Positions 22,113-34,914 are shown, numbered from the stretch's first letter. The stretch is DNA of 64,000 bases from Cricetomys ansorgei (GCA_026225945.1 JAMJFZ010000770.1:4526001-4590000); one strand, 5' to 3'. Made by a program: numbers and translations. The notes: generated from the letters alone by a model not told the origin.

Positions 22113-25100
22113 CACTTTACATGGATTTATTTTAGAAAGCCTCAGTTTACCAAACGATGATTCCATGAGATGATTCTGAGGCTCCCCTGCAACTCTACAC
22201 AGCTCCAGTGTTTTGTGTGAATCTTGATTTTGCTCCGGAATGTTCTGTCCTTGCCAGCACTTTCCACAGTCTCTGGCAGACGGAGACGGATGGCAGAGGG
22301 TGGGAGCTTTAGACAGCAGAGGTGTTTCCCCACAGGACTGAACTTTATTAGGTTCCAGAGTCTGGAAGCCAGAATCAGGAGGTCCTGGTGGTCCTTGTGT
22401 ACTTCAGGAGCTGTGTTCCCGTGGGGTCCCGAGGAGAAGGGGATGGGGCAGAGGCACCTTGGGACATCCAGGCAAGACTCAGGCCGTGCCTTACTAGGAA
22501 TCCACCTCTGACTCATAGAGGTGGGCTCAGCACCTGCTTCAAGGTTTGCACAGCACCTGGTATTTGTCCTCAAACTTTGCCTTTTGTTGGGGATTATGTG
22601 TTCTGAGGAACTCAAAACTTGTTTCTGTACACTGAATTCCCGGAAGAGTTTCCTCCCCACCTCCAGCCCCATCTCATGTCAGGTTCATCTTTCCACTGTC
22701 TGAGTTAAGCAAATAGCTTGTTCATTGGCCTCTTGTCCCGCACGTGGGCCAGGCTGGAAAGAGGGCCCCAAGAGTGTTACTCATAGTGCCTTCAGGGAGC
22801 CTGCGGTGGATTTGAGGCTGTGTGAGGAATGGACAGGGTCTCCCTCCTCTGTGTAGTGAGGTGGAAAGGAGGTGCAGGGACCTTGGATAGGCTCTTGATT
22901 CCCTTGCCAGGGAGCTGGCTGGTCCTTGCCTGCTCTCCTTGGACCCCAGCTTTCTGTAGCTATAGGGGAAGACCACAGACCTCGATGCAGCATGGCAGAA
23001 AGGCTCAGAAGCTGGTGACCACAGTCAGCATGTATCCAGGTACAAAGGTGACTTTTAGTTGAAGTTGATTTGAGGCCACCTCACGCCAAGAACTGTGTAG
23101 GTGAGGATGACACAGGATCTGAGACTCCAGATCACTTCTTATGCTTAGGTTTCTGGCTAGATTGTAAGCTCCTAATGGGACCCTGTGGGGCCTCCACACT
23201 CTGGACTGTGGGGTGCAGTGCCAGGCAGGATACATGCTTTCATTTGTCACTGAACACGTGCCCTTACACAAATGGGTACTTAGAAGATGTTGAGTGAGTC
23301 AGAGGACAAATGCTCACAAATATTATATGTTAGTTACATTTATATTTTGAGCAGTGGATCCCTTTGTTGTCCAAGGCTTCTTGAGCTTTGAGGAGCTTGA
23401 ATTTATTTCTAAAAGTCAAAGTAGAGCCTTTTAGTCACCCTCACCAGACCCCAGACTTTAAGAAGACAAGATTCCCTCCTGGGCTTAGGTATTAGCAGGA
23501 TGTGACTGACCAAAGGGTGGAACTCTAAAGCTACCTTCTCCCAATTTGCTGATAGCTTGGCAGGATATTCTAGAAGGGAATATTCTTGAGCTTGACTAGC
23601 CCAGAAGAAAGGACATTTTGTGTGCCTTTGTGAATAAGTGTTGGATAGCAGTTCCCACCAGCAGACAGACTTCACCTGTGTTTGAGGAGACCACAAATCT
23701 GTTTTCTTCCTCACCTCATTCTCCCGCTGGACAGAGACCTCTGCCCAGCTGGCCAGCAGCCAAGTTCCTCTTTGCACTGCACTGAGCCAAACTGCAGCCA
23801 ATTGGATGGAGGAGGTGGTGTTGGAGATGCAGTCAGCTGGGTTTTGCAGTGTGTTGGGGAACAAGAGTGCAGAGGTAAACCGTGGGATCTTACTAATTCA
23901 CCCCTCTGTGCACACCCTTGTGCCCGCCTGCAGCCAAGCAGCCTCCCAAGAGTGCTCCCTTGCCAGCCCAAATTAGCTACCCTAAAAGCTTCAGTGGTGT
24001 TCCTGCTTCACTGGCTGCATTGTTGGGTCTGATTTTAGACCAGGGTATTGCTTTGAGGCCAGACAAACTTGGAGTTCTTTACCTGAGCACTGGGCGCATT
24101 GGAGAGAGAGGTGGAAAGAGTCACAGCTCATCACCTGAGGTCACAACAGGCATCCCAGAAGGCAGAAAACAAGTCCAGACATGGAAAAAAAAGTCAGTCT
24201 TAGTGTGTAAGCAAGAGTTTCAGGCCATTTGTAATTTGTTTGCGCAATAAACAATTATCGAATGCCGATTGTATGCTTGCGTGCAGTGTTGGAGTAGAAG
24301 ATGAGGAATTTTCAGAAATGAGTCGTCCCCAACAACTTCCAAGGAGTAAATGGCCTAGAAGTTCTATCTGCTGTTGGGAGGGGACACTGGGAGCTGTGTT
24401 CAAGGCCTTTCTTGGCTGCAAAGAAAGGTTATGCCCCATTGAAACACGGCGAATGGCAAAGACTGATCCTTTTGACTTTCATTGTTTCAGTGGAGGCTTC
24501 GTGTTCACACAAGGCACCTACCCCAAACCTCAGCACGCAGACTGGGGAAGGCACCTATGTGAGTGCATAGGTGGCACTTGCCTTTGGAGGCAAGAATGCT
24601 GGGTTACATTCTGTATTCAGGCAGAATGACTGGATGCCAATGTGAACACTGCAAGGGATTGGGAGAGAATGGAGTTATGAGCATTTCTCAAAGCTGCTTC
24701 CCACAGGGGAAAAGAAAATGGATATTCATGGGTTTTTGTCTTATCATTTGCTTTTACTGGCTGAAGAGTAACTGTTTCATGCATCTACTTCCTGCAGCAA
24801 GGGGAGGGAGAGAGGGAGGAAGGGAGGGGGAAAAAGAAGACAGGGAAGATGAAGAGCAGCTGAGTGCCCAGGACATTGAGGAACTGTGTCCGAGTCTCTG
24901 GTCACATTCATGAACTACACATAATACCTTTGGAGTTTGTGGGAGCTTGGCTTGGTGCTGGCCTTAGTTTGGTATCTGCCATTTGTTTTTGGTAGGGTGT
25001 TTTGGGCTGGCTTAGCCCAAGTGTAAGCAGTGGAACCAGGAGATATCAGAAGCTAGTGGGACTCTCATCTCTTAAACCCTTCACCTTTTGCTGTCACAGT

Positions 25101-25557
25101 CCTTAAACCAGGTCAGTAGGATAACACTTGCTTTACTGTTTTGTGGACCTTGAACATGTCTAGTGTCTTTAAGGACTGGATTTCCTTCTGTTTTTCCAAA
25201 CTGATTTCCTTATAGTTGGTCTCATCTGGAGGCTGGCTTGCTGTTGTAGCTCTAGTAGGCATATGTTCAATTCATGCTTGACTGGGGACTGTTCTTTGGT
25301 CCCAGCATTCCTAGTACAGGGTCTGAGGCTAGGGGTTATGGGCTGTTCCGTCTCTTCAGAACATTAAGGATCCCAGGTAGAAAGCAGGGTCTATAAGTAG
25401 GAATGCAGAAGTTGGGAGTAATTGAATCCCTATACATGGAGGAGGTTTGTGAACCCAGTAGTAAGAAACAGTTAGGGGTGGGGTAGCTGCCTCTTGCTTT
25501 TTATTTCCTCCTAAGAAAGCTCCTCCTAGGCCTCACCTTTAACCCACAGCCTCTGCT

Positions 25558-25558
<1 letters not shown>
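22113..25558. other. About 3.4 kb of unique intronic DNA, repeat-poor
   Basis: No gene, SINE or LTR is recognised. A purine-rich GGGAGG/GAAGA stretch lies near 24800-24860. The region could hold unique regulatory DNA, but nothing specific is visible. Confidence 0.4.
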
Positions 25559-25559
<1 letters not shown>

Positions 25560-25596
<37 letters not shown>

Positions 25597-25740
25597 GTGT
25601 GTGTGTGTGTACGTGTGTGGGTATGTGTGTGTGTATGTGTGTATGTATATCTGTATGTACACGTGTGTGCACATTGTGTGTGTGTGTGTGTGTGGGTATG
25701 TGTGTGTGTAAGAGAGAGAGGGAGGGAGGGAGAGAGATAT
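25560..25740. repeat. TG microsatellite followed by a GA-rich tract
   Basis: TG repeats with TATG and CGTG interruptions run to about 25707 and are followed by AGAG/GGAGGGAG purine repeats. Open frames through it are compositional. Confidence 0.95.
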
Positions 25741-26014
25741 CGAGGTTGTTCATCTAGGTTCTGGTGGCTCTTTGAGGCTTTATCTCGGTCTGTAGTTGAT
25801 TTTGAAACAATCTCTGACTTCCTTTTATGATTAACTCAGGCTAGGGTGCTGAAATTTTTTTTAAAGGACAATTTGATTGTTCACTTTTATGCTCTTTCTG
25901 TTAAATATTGGTTATGTTGACCGAATTTTAGAGACTGTAGCCTAGTATGAATGAAAATATAGCACTGTAGTAAGTTTTATTTTAAAAATTTGGGTTTAAA
26001 AATTTTCAATTGCC

Positions 26015-26330
26015 GGAGCTGCTGAGATGCCTCGATGGATAAGCACTTGCTGCACAAACTCGCAGACTGGAGTTTGGGTCCCCAGCATCCATGTAAGAGC
26101 TCGTGGGCGTGGTGACCCACCTGTTACTCTGGAGCTGGTGGACCCCTGGGGCCAGCAGGGCACCTCCACTACCTAGCTTAGTGCATGATTTCTGGATTCA
26201 GTGAGAGGTCCTTTTCAGTAAATAAGGTGACACGTGACCCAGGAAGACACTCAACGTCAACCTCTGGCTGTCACTCACGCATGAATGAGCATGTGTGTGT
26301 GCACACCACAGTACACAGGCAAGACAAATG
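26015..26330 (+). mobile_element. RSINE1
   Basis: GCTGAGATGCCTCGATGGAT, AGCACTTGCTGCACAAACTC, GGTCCCCAGCATCCATGTAA, AATAAGGTGACACGTGACCC, AGGAAGACACTCAACGTCAA and CCTCTGGCTGTCACTCACGC follow RSINE1 in order. It is close to full length. Confidence 0.85.
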
Positions 26331-26824
26331 AAGTTGGCAGATAGAAACTGTGTTTGTCACCTGTAGCATCATTCTTAGTGACTTTTCCTGGAGAGATGTC
26401 AAAAATGTCTATTTATTCCAGCTGGGGTACAGACAGAGACTGAGTCTATCCGGTCTAGCTCAGTGTACCAGTGAGTTTACTAGGGGTACTTATAGGACCA
26501 CAGGTGAGAAGCTGCTTACAGGACCACACATGCTTTAAGGGCAGCTGTGTCACTGAAAAAGCCCACCCCGGTGTGGGGTGTCACTCAGGAAAACTGCATC
26601 CCTGGAACTTTCTGCACAACCTGGAAGCTGCTCAGGCCTGTGGAAGAGTCCAGGCCATAGTTGCCTTAGGAGAGGGGCAGAGAAGGGAACGGGAGACTGT
26701 AAGCTGCAAGGAGGCAGGGCAGCATCTACTTGTCATCAACTGACCTTGTACAGATCATGTGAATTGCTTCCCAGGAGACTGTGTGCACCCGTTTCTCTTC
26801 TCTGCTGTGATAAATGACCATAGC

Positions 26825-27025
26825 ACAAGCTCTGGGCATGGAATTCACACCTGTAACCCAGCCACCCAAGTAAGGCAAGAGGATTGCAAGTTCAAGGCTA
26901 GCCTGAATGATTGATTAATGAGACCCTGTTTCAGAATAAAAATAAACGTCTGAGGGAATGGCCAGGTCGAGAGCTTACCCAGTTTGCCTAAGACCCTGCA
27001 TTTCATCCCCAGTATTGGGTAAAGA
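26825..27025 (+). mobile_element. B1-like half followed by ID-like half
   Basis: GGGCATGGAATTCACACCTG, GGATTGCAAGTTCAAGGCTA and GAGACCCTGTTTCAGAAT are B1-like. They are followed by GAGCTTACCCAGTTTGCCTA and TTTCATCCCCAGTATTGGG, which are ID-like. The order is the opposite of B4, so this is either a related composite family or two insertions. Confidence 0.65.
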
Positions 27026-27349
27026 GAAAAGGAGATGACACTACGTGTTCTATAGTTCAAGCTGTCAGAGGCTTAAGTCAGATTCACAGCCCAAGGTCAA
27101 GGTGTCTGAAGGGAGAAGCTCCCTCGTGCCTTTGCAGCATCTGTTTTCCTGTCTCAGGTCTCTCTTCCTCTTATCTTTGAAGCACATGGCTGGAGCATCC
27201 ACTTCCATCATGTCCCCCTTCCTGGTCCTGGAAGGATCTATGATCGTAGATAGGTAGGGTCACCTGCAATCCAGGCTGATCTCCCGCAACCGTGAACTAC
27301 ATGTGTCCAGTGTGCATGTAAAGCAACGGTCATAGCCTCTTGAGTGTGT

Positions 27350-27740
27350 TACTGGGACCTTTTGTTGTTGTAACAAAATACTGGACATACACAATTTAAA
27401 GGAGAAAGGATTTGTTTTGACTCATGTTTCTAAGGGTGTCAGGACATCATGGTAGAGCCTCACGGTCAGGGAAGGGGAGGAGGATGAGAATGAATGTGAG
27501 AGAAGAATCTGTTAGTCAGCTCCCTCCTTCACTCTTCTATTCCCTGGGGACTCCAAGCTTGTTGGGCAGAGCCACCTACATCCTGGACGAGTATTCTCTA
27601 CTTAGGTAACTCTCTGGAAACACCCTTACCAACACTCCCACAGGATCACCTCACTAATCTTTTATGCATCTCTCAGCATAATCGAGTTGATAATCAAGGT
27701 TGACTTAGATTAGCAAGGGGACCTTAGGGGAACGTGGGTC
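27350..27740 (-). mobile_element. Possible MaLR-type LTR fragment (antisense)
   Basis: GTTGTAACAAAATACTGGAC, GGAGAAAGGATTTGTTTTGA, CATGTTTCTAAGGGTGTCAG and later AGTTGATAATCAAGGTTGAC resemble the antisense of rodent MaLR (MT/ORR1) LTRs. Similar text recurs at 28330 and 35235. The family call is from memory and uncertain. Confidence 0.35.
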
Positions 27741-28329
27741 CAGCACACTACTATGTGTAAATGAATGACCTTGTGAAGGGACAGAGATGGTGGAGGAATC
27801 AGTGAGCTGGGGAGCAGTGTCTTACAGATTGGTCAGGAGAACTTCAGCTGCACAGCCAGTTCCACGAGCAGCCTACCAGCCACCAGAGTTCCCAGCCATC
27901 ACCTTCTCACACCCACTGAGCCCAGCTGGCTTCTTCAGGGTCTCCCAGCTTCCCACCCAAACCCCCTTCCAACAGGGCTCTCATTTCCCACCCTGTGGTT
28001 TTCCTCTTTGTCATTTTGCCATTTTTAGCTGATAAACCCTACTAAGTATTCGTCAAAAGGTCACCTAACTAAAGCCTCATTACCTACCCAGCTGGCTAGG
28101 TGAGTCTGACCTATGGCCTGAGGCAGGGTACTTCCTGGGAGTGAGTGAAACTCAGCAAATCATGGCCATGAGGGTCTGTGAACATCACTTTCCTTAGAGG
28201 CTTTTGTCTCTGATCAGGTGTCCCAGAGAATACTTGTCAAGAGTTTGTGGGTGATCAACATGAAGCCCCAATGAATCTTCCTGCTTCAGACAGGAGGGCT
28301 CTGTTATCCAAGGAGATCTAGAGGTGGGG

Positions 28330-28870
28330 TGATACAATGCTTTCTGTCACTATAACAAATACCTGAGATAATCAGTTTACAAAGGAAAGGTTTATCTTGG
28401 CTTATGGTCTTCGAAGTGTCTGTCTGTGGTCAATAGGCTCCATTGTTTTGAGCTTGTGTTGAGTATACCGTGACAGGAACTGTTGGTTAGCAAAACTCAT
28501 CTCCTCATATCCAGGAAGCAAATGAGAGTGAGGGAGCTGGGGTCCTTCGCTGTCCTTCAAGGGTATATCTCAGTAGTATTACCCCGAGGATCAATCATCT
28601 ACCACATGGACCTTTGGGGGACACTTGCCATGCACATTATATTACACTATGCTTGGAGATGGGTCACTATGGATACAAACTTGTCTTTCTAGGGTGTGTT
28701 GGGTACCTTCTGAGGATAGGTGGCATTGCTTCTGGAGGGCTGGGTCTTTCACTGAAGGAGGTACTCGTGCTAACTGTTCTATCCTTATCTATTCCTATAT
28801 CCCTATCTGAGGGAACTCTTCTAGGTCTGGGTGACCCCACAGTTGAAGTCAGCCTGGCTTTTCAACACCT
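28330..28870 (-). mobile_element. Possible MaLR-type LTR fragment (antisense)
   Basis: CACTATAACAAATACCTGAG, AAAGGAAAGGTTTATCTTGG and CTTATGGTCTTCGAAG resemble the start of the 27350 element. The right end is not clearly bounded. Confidence 0.3.
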
Positions 28871-29079
28871 ATGAAGAGACCCAGGGAGAGAGGGCCAGAG
28901 CCATGAGCCAATGTGCCCAGAGCGGAAACATCCTAAAGAAAGAGCCGGGCTGCGATCATTGCGGAGAGCCTGGAAGATGGCAGTGGTGTGGACCACTTAC
29001 AGCGTGGCTTGACTGTGACTGATTGGTGAAGAGGAATGTGGGTTCCTAGCTCGGTGGTTTGTAACTGCGTGACGCTGTA

Positions 29080-29371
29080 CAGCTTGTACATCTTTTTTGT
29101 TGTATGTGTGGGTTCACGTGTGTGAGCACTTGAGAATTATAGGCGTTATCCCTCTGGTGCTGTCCAACTTGTTTCTGAAGACAGGGTCTCTCATTGACTT
29201 GGGTCTTGTCAATTAACCTAGGCTGGCTGGCCCTCCTGCACCCTCCTCCTGCCTGTCTGCATCTCCCCAGCACTAAGATTCTAGACTCTCCCCACCATGT
29301 TCTGGGGATTGAACACAGGTCCTCCTGCTTGCAAGTTAAGTGCTTTATCGACTGAGCCATCCCCCAGCCCC
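29080..29371 (-). mobile_element. RSINE1
   Basis: AGACAGGGTCTCTCATTGAC, AACCTAGGCTGGCTGGCCC, TCTCCCCAGCACTAAGATTC, TTCTGGGGATTGAACACAGG and TTTATCGACTGAGCCATCCC followed by CCAGCCCC give a nearly complete reverse complement. Confidence 0.88.
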
Positions 29372-29794
29372 CACAGATCTTTGAATCTCAGCTTTCTATA
29401 GATAGCTCCTTCATCATAGCATTTGGCTGATGTGTGAGAATGGTGCAGCATTTTGGAAATACTCTCCGAAGGTGAGCTGCTTCCCCCTCTGTCACCACCT
29501 GTGTGCCAGCCCCAGCCTTTGTGGAGCCTGGCTTGGGGCAGAGAAGGTCTGCAGAAAGTAGAGGAGGAGCTGGTGCCTAGTTCCACCCTTCAGCTAAGGC
29601 TGGAGTGTGGGAGGCCGCGGTGGGCTGACAGCCTATTGAGACACGTCTGGGACCATCTCAGCCTTGGAAGGAGGTTCCCCGGGAGATACGGATGTTCTGT
29701 GTTTGGAAGATACTGCACTAAGGCCAGGGAGGTCTCTGAGTCCTATCGAGCACCCTGATGTCCTATCGTACAGCCTCTCCAGGAACCTGGGTGC

Positions 29795-29940
29795 AGGGTA
29801 CAACTGGGCTTTAGAGTCCTGGCCTGGATCCCAGCTGCTTCCTAGTTGTGTGGCTTCCCAGGATCATAGTATCCTCATCTATTAATGGGAATCAGGTCCA
29901 ACCTGCTGGGACACTCACAGGGCTTAGGTGGGATGAAGGG
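29795..29940 (+). mobile_element. MIR SINE fragment
   Basis: GGGCTTTAGAGTCCTGGCCT, GGATCCCAGCTGCTTCCTAG, TTGTGTGGCTTCCCAGG, TATCCTCATCTATTAATGGG and GGGCTTAGGTGGGATGAAG track the MIR core in order. Confidence 0.6.
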
Positions 29941-30744
29941 GACCTTTTATAGCCCATCTTGTCTGAAGGCGCCGTGTCTGTCAGCTCTCTTCTGTTGTCC
30001 ACTGGACCTTCCTGGGAGCCATCTTCTGTGCCTGGCCAGCACTCAGTAAGAAAACTCTTCTTGCCAGGTGGCATTAGAGGACCTTTCAGTCCTCAGCCCC
30101 TGGATTGCATCTTAGCAGGGTCCTTGAGTTGGGGAGCAGCCCCCTCTCCACACTTCACAGGATGACGGCCAGCACAGCAGCTAGCTAAGATACCTACTGT
30201 TACAACAGCAGTTTATGGCTGTTCTGGAGTTCTTGGCCTCAGGGCTGTTTTATGGGGCTCTGTGTTCTTGGAACCACACCCAAGATTTCCCAGCCCCTTT
30301 ATAGGCTGCAGTGCCATACGGTGGGCATCTGATCCACCTGCCAATTGAGAGGTGGTGGTGAGGTGACCAGGCAGGATCTGGTGTCCAGGTGAGTTCCAGG
30401 TGACTCAGAGGAAAGTGTTGCTTTCTAGTCACCCACTTCCCATCTGCTAGTCTTGGGAAAGGGGACAACTTGTCTGAGCTGATGTAAGTTACTGTCAGGG
30501 CTGGAGGAAGAGACTTGTCATGTTTTAAAGCCGTGCCTCTGAATTATTTTTGTTGAAGTGAATGCTCCCCAGTCCAACCCTCCATTTTCATGTTACTCCC
30601 TGCCCAACAAGGAAAACCTCTTGTGGGCCTCCATAGTGCGTGGTTGCCGGCCCCAACTTAGAGCTGAGATGGCCTTGTGCAGTGGTCGCCAACTGAGCAA
30701 ATGTTGGTTCAAATCCTTCCCTGCCCTCATTGGTCAACTGCTTT

Positions 30745-31021
30745 TGTGTGGGACACGCATGTGTGTACATGTGTTGCTCCTTAGGGACCATCCACATTGT
30801 TCTTGAGACAGTGTCTCTCACTGACCCGGAGCTCACTAACCAGTCTAGGCTGGCCAGCCAGAGCCCCAGAGATCTGCCTGTGTCCGTTTGCTCAGTGCTG
30901 GGATCACAAGCACATAGCACAGGGCTTGGCTTTTTTTCTTCTTTTCTTTTTATGTAGGTTTAGGGGATTGAATCCAGGTTCATGTGCTTGAGTGCAACAA
31001 CTTTACCAAAACATCGCCCAC
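30745..31021 (-). mobile_element. RSINE1, diverged
   Basis: TTGAGACAGTGTCTCTCACT, GAGCTCACTAACCAGTCTAG, GCTGGCCAGCCAGAGCCCC, CAGTGCTGGGATCACAAGCA and GGGATTGAATCCAGGTTCAT appear in reverse-complement order. The head at the right is decayed. Confidence 0.78.
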
Positions 31022-31189
31022 CCTTTCAACTGCTTTCATTGTTACCTAGAGTCCGGGGAGAGTGCATATCCTGCCATGCAAGAAATGGTTGGGTGACCAG
31101 GAATTGCTGCCTGGCCTTGGATTACAGCAGCTTTCTTGGGGATGATACTGTTAGCAGATCCCCAGTAACACTGGCAGTGATCACACTTC

Positions 31190-31320
31190 TTTCTGAGCTT
31201 TTCACAGAGGCCCCACGAGGTAGGGAATGTTGTGGGTCTGTGTTATTAGTGGAGGAACTGCAGTTCAGCACCTCATTCATTTAGTAAGGGGAAGGGCAGG
31301 ATTTGAACTCAGGCAACCCA
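31190..31320 (-). mobile_element. MIR SINE fragment
   Basis: CCCCACGAGGTAGGGAATGT, TTAGTGGAGGAACTGCAGTT and GGGCAGGATTTGAACTCAGG match the MIR reverse complement. Confidence 0.55.
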
Positions 31321-33339
31321 ACAGTCACCAAGAGCTGTGTTTGCTACCCAAGCCTTTCCTTGCCCCAGGAGACTTACTGCCAAGACCCTTCTGTGGGGAC
31401 ATCCAGGGAGTCAGGCCCTGAGGAAAGGACCCCACTATTGTGTTTTGACTTTGTCTAGATGTGAAAGGGAATGGGGCGTCTCTTTCCTTTCCTCCCCACC
31501 CCATGCTTAGACCCTGTTCTGCAGGGCAGATTTCCTTGTCCCACATTTGGACATCTTCAGTCCCTGGACGGATCCATGAAGGGGGACCTCAGAGGGAAGA
31601 CCTCCCAGCCCCATAGCCACGCACACATGTCCTCCAGTCCTTTCCTGGCAGCGCTCTGAGACGGTGGAGGCAGGAGACCAGGAGAGAAGAAGAAGGCCCC
31701 TAGCAAACATAGCTCTGTGGGAGCTCCTGAGAACTCTACCATGGCAAATACAGTTGCTTGTTGCTTTATTTTTAGCTATGTGAGGGACCCGGAGGGCAAC
31801 AGGAGATGTGGGAATCCTATTTTTTGCACCATCTTACTAATGGAACCTCCAGCAGTTTTTATGCCCGATTTACTTTCCTCTGAAGTCGGCCATGCCTGCA
31901 GCCCTGAAATGCACTTTTCCTCCACCAAAGACAAGCAGCATGGATGGTGTCAACCACCGCGTTTGCAGTTTCTCTCCCTCCTGGCTCCAACTTGTCTGAA
32001 AAGGCAGCTGGCCACCATTCTGGTTTTCTCTCCGTAGATACGGTAAATTTCTGGTTGCCAAAGAGTAGCCAGCTCCCCTCTAGGAAATGATCATTCTCTG
32101 GAGATATTCTGGGCAAAGGCAGGTTGACGAGTGGGCTGCAACCCCACACGTAGGGTCTGCTAGGAATGTGGAGGAAGTAGGGACCCAGTGCAGGGTAACA
32201 GTGATGCCATGTGGGGCAGGAAATGATCGTCTAATTGTCCATCCTCCCATAAAAAAAGCAAGTGCTCTATTAAGACATTAACCAGATGCTATAAAGCTCA
32301 TGCAGAACGTGGAGCCACCATTATCTAATTCTGAAAATTATAACCGCCCCCCATTCCCTCTTACCCACAAACGCTAGTCACAAAACTGCTTCCGGTCTAC
32401 TGCTTGCTGTGTGGCCTTCTCATATGAATGGTGTCACATGACATGCGGCCCCTTGGTGCTCGGAGTCATGCTATAATAGTGAGCCCGGCCACTGAACATA
32501 GCCACCTGCAGCAGACAATAGAGTTACTAGAACCTGAATAGTTGGTGTCTTCGCCAACCAGGCTGTAGCGCCAGCGTGGAAGGAACACCAGATTCTGACA
32601 CTAGGCACTGGTGGTTCTGGGTGCCGTACAAGTTGGAGTAAGAAGACCCTGCCTTCCCTCAAGAGGGCAGGAAATGTATGATGTGTACTCCTTCTTAGTG
32701 ACCTGTGGCGTGGGTAGTTTTGATGCCAATCCAGCTTAGGTTTTTAGGTGGCCTGGATCTTAGAGACGAAGGGGCAGAGGCTGCACTCTTCTTGCACACA
32801 TTGCTCAGTCCTCAGCATTGCTCAGACCTAATCATTAGCATCGTCTGTGGCACTTGCTTTGGCTCTGGGTCCAGGTAATTTGCTACCTCTCTGGCCTAGC
32901 CCCATGTCCTTGAAGTCCAAAAGATGACCTTGAGGTTCACACGATTTCTGGTTGAGTCACAGACAAACTGGCCTTGGTGGGGAGGGGAGGCACCGTGGCG
33001 ACAAACTCCAACAATAAACAGACCATCGAGATTAGGGTTGTGGTTCCGAAAGTCCCACTGACTCCTGTTTTGGAAGCAGAATAGAAGCCACTTTATCCGG
33101 GGTTGGTGGCAATAAGTAGTCTGCAGACATTTTGGTGTCTCGATTGTGAAAGGAGAGCAAGCGTCCATTCCAGGTGCCCCCACCTAGGGTGATGACATCA
33201 CTCCTACTTGCTTAGGTGAGTCACATGCTGGCTACGTCCTCGCCATTGAGCGGAACATTTACGGAGTTAGCGTCACACGTTCACCAACATGACAAGTTTT
33301 TAATCGAATCTCTGTGAGTCTCTTTCTCTCTGTATGTGC
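31321..33339. other. About 2 kb of unique intronic DNA
   Basis: No gene or repeat is recognised. A segment at about 32210-32350 is rich in homeodomain-type words (TCTAATTGTCC, CCATTATCTAATTC, AATTATAACC) and may be conserved, which I cannot test here. Confidence 0.35.
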
Positions 33340-33492
33340 ATGCTCACGTGTGTGCACGCACATACAGTGGTGCGCATGCGGCGGCCAGAGGACAGCTTGT
33401 AGGAAGTCAGTTCTCTCCTCCCGCTGTTAGGGTCTCAGGTCTTCAGGGTTGGCGGCGAGTGCTTTCTTACCTGCTGTGCTGTCACGTCAGCC
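33340..33492 (-). mobile_element. B3-type SINE, diverged
   Basis: GCGGCCAGAGGACAGCTTGT, AGGAAGTCAGTTCTCTCCTC, GGGTCTCAGGTCTTCAGGG and GCTTTCTTACCTGCTGTGCT follow the reverse complement of a B3A-like body and head. Confidence 0.65.
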
Positions 33493-34914
33493 TGAATCTT
33501 TGCTTTTAGACAACAGGGTTAGATGTTCTTCCTTCTCACCCAGAGAGTTTGGGAGGCACCGAGATGGTGTTTGGTGGCAGCTGTCGCTGGATAGAAACTG
33601 CTGATCCAATGTGGACCTCGTACAGAACCTTTGCGCATGACCTTCCTTGGCATCCCCGTCTCTCAGAGGTGTGAGGCCGCATCGGGCTCCCGTTTCTAAA
33701 GGTGTTTCGGAAAGGGAAAAGGATGGTCGTGAAAGCCTTCCTGTCGGACGTCTCTGAGTGTGAGGGCGGGGATGACGTCTGCTCTTTCCTTTGCAGATGA
33801 GAAAGCTGCTTTTGCTCAGCGGGAGGCACCTTTGACCACGTCAATCTGGAGAGAGCCATTAAGCTTCCATTATGCAGCTGCTGCTGTATTAAGCAACTTG
33901 ACAAGCAGTTTTGGTTCTCTGTGGCCTGGGAGGCCAAGGGGGTAGAGGGGAGTAAGTGTGATGATTGGGAACCGGGGTCCTTGATATCACCTGGTTTCTG
34001 CCGCCTATTGCCTCCAGCACCTTGAACAGGGTTTCGCGTGTGTATGTTTGTAGGAAGCCAGTGTGTTCTAACGTCTACAAGGGCAGTTTTGAGGACTGAA
34101 GGAATGTAGGGTGCTTGAAGACACTAAATCCTACCTGCATTCTTTCCCCTCTCCTCCACCTCTCCTCCCCATTTCTCTCCTTTCTCCCCCTCTTCCTCTT
34201 CTTTCTCTTGCTCTCTCCTCCTCCGTCCCGTGCTTTCTGTTTGGCCTCAGTGCCCTCATTAAATGACTGGGGAGACTCTAAGCCATCTTCATCCTCTGTA
34301 AAGATTCCTCTGTGGCCAATGTCCTGAAGGGAGTGTCCCCCTTTTTGTAAGCACCCCATGGAGCCGAGTACTCCCTTCTGCCCCTGAGGAAATGATACCA
34401 TCAGTTTGCTTTCCGTGGTACAAGTTCAGGGCGACTTTTCCTGCCATGAGGATGGGCTGACAGTGACCTGATAACTCCATCTACATGTGAGAGGCCTGTG
34501 GGGTTTTAGGGGCTAGTGAGAGTTTAGGGTTGAAACAAATGAGGCAAATCAGAGAGCTCTGGAGAAGGAGAGGAAGGTGATGTTGGTGGACTCTGGAAAC
34601 CAAGGGAGAAGTGACAGTGTACAGCAGGGTCATAGGGCTTTCTCCTCAGGACACGGAAGGCAACAACTTGGCTTGTGGCATTACAGTGCTTTCTAGAGCT
34701 CTATAAAACCAGATGAAGGGAGTCTGCCCATGCTCTGATCTACCTAACTGCTGAAGAAGCATTTGCTATAATCCAGTAGGCACTTCATCGAGAACCACTG
34801 CAAACTGGGCCCAGGGAGTTTGTCTTCATGTGTCGACAGAAAGCTACTAAATGTGTATCAAATATTGTTCCTCAAAGTCATGAGGCATTTTGTATTATCT
34901 CTGTGTGACAGCAC
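33493..34914. other. Unique intronic DNA with a possible conserved block at about 33780-33910
   Basis: No repeat is recognised. The block around CCATTAAGCTTCCATTATGC and AGCTGCTGCTGTATTAAGCA combines ATTA cores with E-box-like CAGCTG. A pyrimidine-rich run (CTCCTCC/TTCTCCCC) lies at 34140-34230. Function is unknown. Confidence 0.3.
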
